Of a stretch of 7,759 bases of DNA, positions 1-4,860 are shown one piece after another. The translations under genes were made by a program, and so were the position numbers. Source of the stretch: an uncultured Actinomycetes bacterium (lineage in GTDB: Bacteria; Actinomycetota; Acidimicrobiia; Acidimicrobiales; Ilumatobacteraceae); the NCBI GenBank assembly GCA_903858075.1, contig CAIOHI010000251.1, positions 1 through 7,759 of the forward strand. Reading direction: 5' to 3'. Numbering within the stretch: position 1 is the stretch's first letter; each line of letters begins with the position of its first letter. The notes under the pieces are model-generated. The model saw only the letters and a program-made list of their open reading frames with translations. It did not search any database and was not told the origin of the DNA.

Positions 1-174
1 ATTTTGCAAGTTTCTGTATTGCTATCTGCTGCGGCCAGTTTGGCGTTAAGTATTTCTCTGTATTTTGCAGGAGATGATCAAAGCGACAAACTCAACGGCA
101 TTTACGTTGGAGTGTGGGTTCCATCAATTCTCGCGCTTGGCGCATTCATTCTTGCCGGCCAAAGGAGTAAGTAA
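1..174 (+). CDS. Small membrane protein, 3' end only
   Basis: This reading frame is open from the first base and ends with TAA at 172-174, giving the last 57 residues of a protein that begins outside the window. The visible part has two hydrophobic stretches (about residues 3-22 and 35-52) separated by a polar loop containing GDDQSDKLNG. It ends in the basic tail GQRSK. This pattern suggests a small protein with two membrane helices and a short charged C-terminus. I do not recognise the family and assign no function. The next small gene starts directly after its stop codon, and that gene's ribosome binding site lies inside this 3' end, so the two are probably co-transcribed and translationally coupled. 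Confidence in a real coding region comes from the hydrophobic pattern and this tight junction; there is no family match to support it. Confidence 0.6.
   Translation: MLQVSVLLSAAASLALSISLYFAGDDQSDKLNGIYVGVWVPSILALGAFILAGQRSK
161..167 (+). promoter_or_regulatory. Shine-Dalgarno for the 36-residue ORF
   Basis: AAAGGAG lies 7 nt upstream of the ATG at 175, which is ideal spacing for a ribosome binding site. It is the only strong Shine-Dalgarno sequence I find before any gene start in this window. It supports the short ORF as a real gene and fixes its start. Confidence 0.75.
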
Positions 175-285
175 ATGTCTGAAGCGACACTTTTTGGTTT
201 TGGTGCTGTCATCTTCTTCGTTGTTTTCACCGGTGCCATTTTGTTTGGAATGGCGTCAATGAAGGCATACCAAGAAAAAGACTGA
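175..285 (+). CDS. 36-residue single-helix membrane protein
   Basis: The ATG at 175 immediately follows the stop codon of the preceding small gene and sits 7 nt after a strong AAAGGAG ribosome binding site. TGA ends it at 283-285. The product starts MSEATLFGFG, has one hydrophobic segment at about residues 5-27 with several Phe and Gly, and ends in the charged tail MKAYQEKD. The layout fits a single-pass membrane microprotein, possibly a small accessory subunit of a membrane complex or a partner of the two-helix protein encoded just upstream. That role is inference only, and I do not recognise the family. Its size is below the usual cut-off of gene callers, so it may be missing from automatic annotation. 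It is probably the last gene of its operon, because 58 bp separate it from uppP and that gap contains possible promoter elements. Confidence 0.65.
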   Translation: MSEATLFGFGAVIFFVVFTGAILFGMASMKAYQEKD

Positions 286-299
286 CTCAGTAATCACTT

Positions 300-343
300 A
301 GTCCCATTACTTACTGTCAGCGTTGGTACTCTCGGTAACACGT
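300..343 (+). promoter_or_regulatory. Possible uppP promoter region
   Basis: The 58-bp gap between the small ORF and uppP holds two TANNNT matches: TACTGT at 312-317 and TACTCT at 327-332. The second would start transcription only a few nucleotides before the ATG at 344, giving a very short leader. The first sits 5 nt before an in-frame TTG at 323. No convincing -35 element and no Shine-Dalgarno sequence are visible. The call is tentative because TANNNT is a weak motif. Confidence 0.3.
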
Positions 344-1165
344 ATGACGCCTCTTTCGATTCTTGACGCCGTTGTCCTCGGCATCGTCGAGGGCATAACA
401 GAGTTCTTGCCTATCTCTTCAACGGGGCATCTTCTTGTTACTCAACATCTTTTGGGCCTCGGTGACGAAGCTGGAAAAGTTGCGGCCGATACCTACGCCA
501 TTGCCATACAACTTGGCGCCATTTTGGCGGTTGTCGCCTTGTATCGCATGCGCATTGTCAGCATGGCGAAAGGCATTGTTGGCAAAGATGCGGAAGGCCG
601 CAGCATCTTGACGTTGCTTGCCTGCGCATTTCTTCCTGCGGCAGTCATAGGAGTTGCCTTTGGGGACAGTATTAAAGACAAGTTGTTTACTCCGTGGGCG
701 ATTGTTGCTGCTTGGGCAGTGGGTGGTGCTTTCCTTTTGTGGTGGAAGCCAGTACATGGCACCCGCAATATTGCCGACATCACCATGAAGAATGCATTCA
801 TCATTGGTGTTGCACAGGCGTTGGCAATGTGGCCCGGGGTCAGCAGAAGCCTCATCACTATTGTTGCGGCGCTTCTGGTGGGGTGTTCAATGGCTGCTGC
901 TTTGGAGTTCAGTTTCTTATTAGGACTTGCAACATTGACGGCGGCGACCGCACTTGACTTGGCAAAAAATGGTGGCGAATTGGTCGATGCTTACGGCTGG
1001 GGAACTCCCATCTTGGGCGCGGTAGTGGCTTTTATTACCGCAATTTTTGCTGTGAAATGGCTGGTGCGGTACTTGTCGGCACGCCCACTTGCGCGGTTTG
1101 GTTGGTATCGCCTGGCGGCAGCTGGGGTCACCGCTGTGCTGATCATCAGCAACACAATTGGGTGA
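344..1165 (+). CDS. uppP: Undecaprenyl-diphosphate phosphatase (UppP/BacA)
   Basis: This integral membrane enzyme (EC 3.6.1.27) removes a phosphate from undecaprenyl diphosphate, recycling the lipid carrier used for peptidoglycan and other cell-wall polymers. The 273-residue product has the usual family length. Near the N-terminus is the signature EGITEFLPISSTGHL, giving E16, E20, S26 and H29, the counterparts of the catalytic residues E17, E21, S27 and H30 in E. coli. The second signature, MWPGVSRS, places the catalytic arginine at R168. The residues after it are LITI where many homologues have GATI. Long hydrophobic segments fill the rest, consistent with the multi-helix UppP fold. I chose ATG 344 because it puts the first helix at the usual distance from the N-terminus; an in-frame TTG at 323 would add seven residues. 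It is followed 16 bp later by the SnoaL-like gene. Higher UppP activity is known to raise bacitracin resistance. Confidence 0.96.
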   Translation: MTPLSILDAVVLGIVEGITEFLPISSTGHLLVTQHLLGLGDEAGKVAADTYAIAIQLGAILAVVALYRMRIVSMAKGIVGKDAEGRSILTLLACAFLPAAVIGVAFGDSIKDKLFTPWAIVAAWAVGGAFLLWWKPVHGTRNIADITMKNAFIIGVAQALAMWPGVSRSLITIVAALLVGCSMAAALEFSFLLGLATLTAATALDLAKNGGELVDAYGWGTPILGAVVAFITAIFAVKWLVRYLSARPLARFGWYRLAAAGVTAVLIISNTIG

Positions 1166-1167
1166 AC

Positions 1168-1173
1168 TACAGT
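1168..1173 (+). promoter_or_regulatory. Candidate -10 (TACAGT) before the SnoaL-like gene
   Basis: TACAGT matches the actinobacterial TANNNT -10 pattern and ends 8 nt before the ATG at 1182. Transcription would then begin at or next to the start codon, giving a leaderless mRNA. The start has no Shine-Dalgarno at normal spacing, which fits this reading. Read-through from uppP remains possible. Confidence 0.35.
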
Positions 1174-1181
1174 TCGCTTCT

Positions 1182-1682
1182 ATGACGACACCTCAAGAAC
1201 TCAATGGTCCATTGTCTCCAGAAGCAGCTATTGCAGCAGAGCGCGCGATGCGCCGTTGTATTTTGAACTATTGCCTTGGCATTGACCGTTGCGACCCGGA
1301 ACTTGTTGCTTCAGCATTCCACGCCGATGGCACCGCAGACTACGGATCATTTAAAGGTCTGGGTGCAGACTTTGCAAAGCATGCGACAACCAGTTTGCGT
1401 GGGTATGCCATTGCAACAAAGCATTTTCCTTCTGACACCGTGTTTAGCTTTACTTCGCTCACCACAGCAGAAGCTGAAACGCAAGTGTTGGCGTGGCATC
1501 GGTGCAGCAACGACGGTGGTGAGTACCTGGAAAATTTTGCAGGCCGGTATTTCGACACTTTTGAATTGCGTAACGGCGATTGGCGTATTGCGCATCGTCG
1601 CCTCACCCACGACTGGAATCAGAAGTTGATGGTCGAGCCAGCATTTGCTCCCGACCGTTTTGTTCAATCACCCCGCAAGTAG
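1182..1682 (+). CDS. NTF2/SnoaL-like domain protein
   Basis: The 166-residue product fits the SnoaL-like branch of the NTF2 superfamily, small alpha+beta-barrel proteins with a deep pocket that act as dehydratases, isomerases or hydrolases, or simply bind ligands. An N-terminal helix leads into NYCLGIDRCDPE (residues 29-40), the typical helix-turn of this group, followed by FHADGTADYGSF. A TKHF segment (residues 79-82) sits where many relatives have a conserved His. The C-terminal strands GRYFDTFELRNGDWRIAHRR and the following LTHDW are highly characteristic. The substrate cannot be predicted. I chose ATG 1182, which begins MTTPQELNG; a TTG at 1158 is also in frame and would overlap uppP by 8 bp. 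Its last 15 bp overlap the 3' end of the opposing SGNH gene, so neither gene has room for a separate terminator. Superfamily assignment is good and functional assignment is weak. Confidence 0.88.
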   Translation: MTTPQELNGPLSPEAAIAAERAMRRCILNYCLGIDRCDPELVASAFHADGTADYGSFKGLGADFAKHATTSLRGYAIATKHFPSDTVFSFTSLTTAEAETQVLAWHRCSNDGGEYLENFAGRYFDTFELRNGDWRIAHRRLTHDWNQKLMVEPAFAPDRFVQSPRK

Positions 1683-2435
1683 GGAAGTGGTGGTGGTTTC
1701 TGCCACCACAGTTGTAGTGGTCGACGTCGTTGTTGACGTCGTGGTTGTTGTGCCCCGTGAACGACGAATATCAATGACTTCGCCAATTGCCTTACCTAAA
1801 TAACGTGCCAAGTTTGTGCCGCCCCCACGGCTCATGTGAATGCGATCGCCACTAAACCAACTCAATTTTCCCAGTGAGAATTCGTTCCAGTCGTAGAGGA
1901 AGAACTTCGGGTCAGATTTAGCGACTCGACGCAAGATGGCATTAAAGCGTTTCGATTTTTCAGTGACATTTCCATTTTCACGGTAGGTAAGCCAAATGAT
2001 GGACACTTTTTGCTTTTTGGCTTCGTCACGAAACTTTTTAGTGGCATCGATGAAAACTTCATCACTGAATTCGTTGTAGCCAGTAGCAACGATGATGACA
2101 TCACTGAATTTTCCTCGTGCATTTTTGAATCGTTCAAGTGCGCTTTCTTTTGTCTCGGGAATACAGCCAGAGTGTGTAAGCAACTGACATGGCTCGGCCG
2201 CATAAATAACTGGATGTTTCTTACTGAGCTCCTTGAGCGCTGCGTCAAAAACACCCAGCACGGCCATCACCGAATCACCCACAATGAGCGCCTCAGGGCG
2301 CACATCTTTCTTTGCCACAGAGTTCATTGCGCCGACTGACAGCACACCGACACCAAGGCTGATGCAGGTGAGAACGGCAACCGCGGAGATAAAACTAGTT
2401 TTGTAGTGGCAAAAGTATGCGAGAGGCTTCTTCAA
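1668..2435 (-). CDS. Exported or anchored SGNH hydrolase-like protein with Thr-rich tail
   Basis: From the TTG at 2435 the product is 255 residues. A basic start (MKKP) is followed by a hydrophobic helix at about residues 16-36, so the protein is probably secreted or anchored by its N-terminus. SGNH-family blocks are visible: ALIVGDSVM with nucleophile S55, ATGYNEF with N121, and GDRIHMS with D197 and H200. Two cysteines, C83 and C91, could form a disulfide outside the cell. The family includes esterases, lipases and acyl or deacyl enzymes acting on polysaccharides and cell-wall glycans; the substrate here is unknown. The C-terminus is a low-complexity tail (residues 229-251) with 16 Thr and 3 Ser. 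The start is uncertain. GTG 2501 would add 22 residues and overlap the LLM gene by 107 bp, while ATG 2327 would remove the helix. The gene follows the LLM gene and is probably in its operon. Its 3' end overlaps the SnoaL-like gene by 15 bp. Confidence 0.82.
   Translation of the reverse strand: MKKPLAYFCHYKTSFISAVAVLTCISLGVGVLSVGAMNSVAKKDVRPEALIVGDSVMAVLGVFDAALKELSKKHPVIYAAEPCQLLTHSGCIPETKESALERFKNARGKFSDVIIVATGYNEFSDEVFIDATKKFRDEAKKQKVSIIWLTYRENGNVTEKSKRFNAILRRVAKSDPKFFLYDWNEFSLGKLSWFSGDRIHMSRGGGTNLARYLGKAIGEVIDIRRSRGTTTTTSTTTSTTTTVVAETTTTSLLAG
1682..1756 (-). repeat. Thr/Ser-codon low-complexity tract with two small hairpins
   Basis: This stretch encodes the Thr-rich tail of the SGNH protein and is mostly ACN and TCN codons. 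It holds two short inverted repeats: GTGGTGG/CCACCAC (1690-1696 with 1703-1709, 6-nt loop) and CGACGTC/GACGTCG (1722-1728 with 1735-1741, 6-nt loop). They lie just beyond the stop of the convergent SnoaL-like gene. Neither is followed by a run of T on either strand, so I do not call a Rho-independent terminator. Confidence 0.6.
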
Positions 2436-3300
2436 GATGGCTGATCCAATGTGTAGCGCTAGTGGGTTCCACAATAGGCAATACAACAAACTTGCTCGCA
2501 CCTATGGAAATGAATTCTTGAATCATTTTGGTGAGTGCGTCCCAGCTATTTGGAACAAGCACGCTGGGGTCGACTAAATCGGGTCGGCGTGCAGCCAGCC
2601 CCGCTATGAGTGCGTTGGGAACTTCGCCTAAGGCGTAGGGAATAAGCACTCCGAAATGTTCTGGGTCAATGCTGCGGTTGTGCTCTTTTGCGTGTTCGGT
2701 AATAGTGGACCAACCCGCCTCGCCATCGGCCGGGGTGACAAACGAGGGCAACCACCCGTCGGCGGTACGAGCAACGCGCTTCAGTTCGCTTGGGGCAATA
2801 CCGCCAAGCCATACCTCGGGCGGTTGCTGTTGAGGCTTTGGTAACACTCGTAAGTTGTTGAGTTGAAAAAATTCCCCATCGTGGTTGACCAACTCATCGG
2901 TCCAGCACTTGCGCACCACTTCAAGAGTTTCATTAAATAATTTTGCGCGGGTGGTGCGTTCCACTCCGAATGCTTGCTGCTCTGCAACATCGGCAACTCC
3001 TAAACCAAAGGCAGGGAGTAAGCGGCCATTCGACATGCGATCGAGCGTGGCGAGCTGTTTGGCGAGAAGAACAGGATTGCGTCCAGGTAGCACCATGACG
3101 CTCATGCCAAATTTCAATTTCTTCGTGCGTGCAGCGGCGACTGACATTGCTACTACTGGGTCGGGTGCTTCTGCGCCGATACGTTCACTGACCCACAGAC
3201 TGTCGTACTTTAAGTCTTCAAGGGCATCGACAACATCAAAAAATGAAGTGTCGTTGAGGTGTGTCCGCACACCGAGGCCATAACCAATGCGAACTTTCAT
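2395..3300 (-). CDS. LLM-class, probably F420-dependent, oxidoreductase
   Basis: The 301-residue product is a luciferase-like monooxygenase-fold (TIM-barrel) protein, a cytoplasmic enzyme class that in actinobacteria commonly uses coenzyme F420, or in other cases FMN. The barrel begins MKVRIGYGLG, followed by LKYDSLWVSERI (residues 30-41). The typical core follows: GMSVMVLPGRNPVLLAKQLA (65-84), then LDRMSNGRLLPAFGLGV (86-102). Further on are LPKPQQQPPEVWLGG (153-167) and RTADGWLPSF (178-187), the usual C-terminal barrel landmarks. Length is normal for the family. The substrate is not predictable, and F420 rather than FMN use is inferred from the family and the likely actinobacterial host. Its ATG overlaps the TGA of the upstream alpha/beta hydrolase (ATGA at 3300-3297), and there is no Shine-Dalgarno sequence, so translation is probably coupled. 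The SGNH gene follows with its start inside the 3' end of this gene. Confidence 0.93.
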   Translation of the reverse strand: MKVRIGYGLGVRTHLNDTSFFDVVDALEDLKYDSLWVSERIGAEAPDPVVAMSVAAARTKKLKFGMSVMVLPGRNPVLLAKQLATLDRMSNGRLLPAFGLGVADVAEQQAFGVERTTRAKLFNETLEVVRKCWTDELVNHDGEFFQLNNLRVLPKPQQQPPEVWLGGIAPSELKRVARTADGWLPSFVTPADGEAGWSTITEHAKEHNRSIDPEHFGVLIPYALGEVPNALIAGLAARRPDLVDPSVLVPNSWDALTKMIQEFISIGASKFVVLPIVEPTSATHWISHLEEASRILLPLQN

Positions 3301-4052
3301 GAGAGCACAATATTCGTGATGATGTCTGCGGTACTAGTTGTCATGGAAATAAATGGTGAATGGTCGGTGTTGAGGCTCAGCACAGTGCCGCACCGCTTGG
3401 CCATGATGCGTTGATGGTTGGGGTGAATGGCTTGGTCTTGCTCGCACACTACGTACGTGCTGGGAATTGTTTTCCAAGGTGCTCCAGTTGCTGGCTGACC
3501 AAAAGTTGCCATGGGCTGTGGTGAGAGCCGTGCGATAGCAGCATCGCTCACATTGGTGGGGCAGCAGCCGTAGAGCGCGTCGTGAGCTTTGGTGCAGTCA
3601 AGAACAAGCGTTCCACCACTAGCGCCGTCGGGCCCGGGCAAAATTGCAGCATTGAGTAGAGCATTTTCTATGGGAAGTGATGCGGCAAGACCGCCCACGC
3701 TTTCGCCTTCATCGAGGCAAAATGCAGTGAGATACAACAGGTGTTGCACAGGAGCAGTTGTTGAGTTGCGCAAAATGTGTGCGGCTTCACCAATGACCCC
3801 GCCACCATATGAGTGGCCCACAAGCACCACGGGTCTGCCTATTTTGCAGGCGACGTCGGCAACATGTTGGGCGTCGCCATGCATATCGGAAAGTGGCAAT
3901 GTAGAAGCCCCATGACCAGGTAAATCGATGGCTAGAGACGCAATACCGTGCTGATCGAGCTCACTTTGCAGTGCGGCCCAGCACCATGCGCCGTGCCATG
4001 CACCATGTACGAGGAGCACCATTGGCCGTAAAACTGTGTCAGAGGTTTCCAT
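3297..4052 (-). CDS. Alpha/beta-fold hydrolase
   Basis: The 251-residue product has the classic alpha/beta hydrolase order. Strand LVHG with the HG oxyanion motif (residues 16-17) leads to HGAWHGAWCW. Next come DLPGHGAS and the nucleophile elbow LVGHSYGGG, with S81. The probable acid is D206 in CEQDQAIHP and the catalytic His is H231 in NTDHSPF. This resembles the small soluble esterase/hydroxynitrile-lyase-like branch (HGAWHGAWCW is typical of it), so a cytoplasmic esterase or C-C/C-O hydrolase is likely, with unknown substrate. Two nearby in-frame starts, ATG 4061 and ATG 4052, both lack a Shine-Dalgarno. I favour 4052 because a TANNNT element ends 7 nt before it, as expected for a leaderless start. 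It is the first gene of a minus-strand set and overlaps the next gene, the LLM oxidoreductase, by 4 bp. The divergent SDR gene starts about 20 bp away. Confidence 0.92.
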   Translation of the reverse strand: METSDTVLRPMVLLVHGAWHGAWCWAALQSELDQHGIASLAIDLPGHGASTLPLSDMHGDAQHVADVACKIGRPVVLVGHSYGGGVIGEAAHILRNSTTAPVQHLLYLTAFCLDEGESVGGLAASLPIENALLNAAILPGPDGASGGTLVLDCTKAHDALYGCCPTNVSDAAIARLSPQPMATFGQPATGAPWKTIPSTYVVCEQDQAIHPNHQRIMAKRCGTVLSLNTDHSPFISMTTSTADIITNIVLS

Positions 4053-4059
4053 ATCTGTC

Positions 4060-4065
4060 ATCGTA
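4060..4065 (-). promoter_or_regulatory. Candidate -10 (TACGAT) for the hydrolase-LLM-SGNH operon
   Basis: Read on the minus strand, TACGAT matches TANNNT and is followed by exactly 7 nt and then the ATG at 4052, the geometry of a leaderless promoter. It lies between the two divergent gene starts and overlaps the alternative ATG at 4061. The -35 region would lie inside the start of the SDR coding sequence; no good match is evident there. Confidence 0.4.
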
Positions 4066-4071
4066 GTAACC

Positions 4072-4860
4072 GTGCCAGACCAGTTTGACCCCCGTGCCCT
4101 TGACCCGCTCTCACAATTTCGCCTCGATGGCAAAGTTGCCTTAGTAACCGGGGCCTCTTCGGGTCTAGGCGTGCGCTTTGCCAAAGTGCTTCACGCTGTA
4201 GGTGCTCAGGTTGCAATTTCTGCGCGGCGCGCTGATCGGCTTGAAGCTCTTGCGGCAGAGCTGCCGGGTGCACTTGCAGTACCTGGCGATGTAGGAATTG
4301 CAAAAGATCGTGAGCATCTTGTTGCCACGGTGGAAAAACATTTCGGTCGCATTGATGTGTTGGTGAACAATGCTGGTATTTCACGCACTGGTGGAATTGA
4401 AGTGGAAACCTTAGAAACATTTGAAGATGTGTTGCAGGTGAACACTGTTGGCGTGTGGCACCTCTGCAAATTGGCAGGCGTAGGAATGGTGGAACGCAAA
4501 AGCGGATGCGTAGTGAACATTGCTTCCATGCTCGGTCTTGTAGGTGCAACCCCTATTAAGCAAGCAAACTATTCGGCAAGTAAAGGTGCGGTCATCAACA
4601 TGACGCGTGAACTTGCTTTGCAGTGGGCACGTAAAGGTATTCGTGTGAATTCACTGTGCCCAGGTTGGTTTGAAACAGAAATGACGGCAGGGACGGAAAG
4701 CGATGAAGGAAGCCAGCGCTACATCACTACAAACTCACCGATGCCGCGAATGGGTTTTGCTCACGAACTTGATGGTGCGCTGCTCTTTTTGGCAAGCGAC
4801 GCGTCAAGTTTTATGACGGGTCAGAATGTTGTTGTAGATGGCGGCTGGACTGCGCGTTAA
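4072..4860 (+). CDS. Short-chain dehydrogenase/reductase (classical SDR)
   Basis: The 262-residue product is a classical SDR, an NAD(P)(H)-dependent cytoplasmic oxidoreductase acting on alcohol or carbonyl groups. It has the dinucleotide motif TGASSGLG (residues 26-33), NNAG (99-102), a conserved Asn at N124, and the catalytic S152, Y167 and K171 in NIASM and YSASK. PGWFETEM follows and the C-terminus TGQNVVVDGGW is typical of the FabG/gluconate-dehydrogenase-like group. Substrate is unknown. Residues after the first beta strand (ISARRADRLE, no acidic residue at the strand end) favour NADP over NAD, by inference. No ATG precedes the Rossmann motif. I chose GTG 4072, which gives MPDQFDPRALDP; GTG 4036 would add 12 residues and run into the divergent hydrolase gene. 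Its TAA interlocks with the TAA of the convergent amidase gene. Confidence 0.94.
   Translation: MPDQFDPRALDPLSQFRLDGKVALVTGASSGLGVRFAKVLHAVGAQVAISARRADRLEALAAELPGALAVPGDVGIAKDREHLVATVEKHFGRIDVLVNNAGISRTGGIEVETLETFEDVLQVNTVGVWHLCKLAGVGMVERKSGCVVNIASMLGLVGATPIKQANYSASKGAVINMTRELALQWARKGIRVNSLCPGWFETEMTAGTESDEGSQRYITTNSPMPRMGFAHELDGALLFLASDASSFMTGQNVVVDGGWTAR

Noticed and set aside
65..262. A 65-codon plus-strand frame beginning MQEMIKATNS
   Set aside because: It overlaps both small membrane-protein genes in another frame. Those have better hydrophobic patterns, a shared junction and a proper ribosome binding site.
1690..1741. Hairpins as Rho-independent terminators
   Set aside because: The stems are only 7 bp, neither is followed by a T-tract on either strand, and both are explained by repetitive Thr and Ser codons.
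2436..2501. GTG 2501 as the SGNH start
   Set aside because: It would give a 107-bp overlap with the LLM gene and put the membrane helix far from the N-terminus. TTG 2435 gives a normal basic start before the helix, although none of the candidates has a good Shine-Dalgarno.
4036..4071. Earlier GTG start for the SDR
   Set aside because: It would overlap the 5' end of the divergent hydrolase gene and add residues not seen in SDRs. GTG 4072 gives a normal N-terminus.
4062..4184. N-terminal extension of the alpha/beta hydrolase up to 4184 (minus strand)
   Set aside because: It would lie inside the SDR coding sequence and is rich in Arg, Ser and Pro without any domain. The hydrolase fold begins just after ATG 4052.
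4058..4549. Long frame on the minus strand opposite the SDR gene
   Set aside because: The SDR has all family motifs, and the opposing frame encodes a Gln-, Arg- and Cys-rich sequence without domains, typical of a shadow frame.
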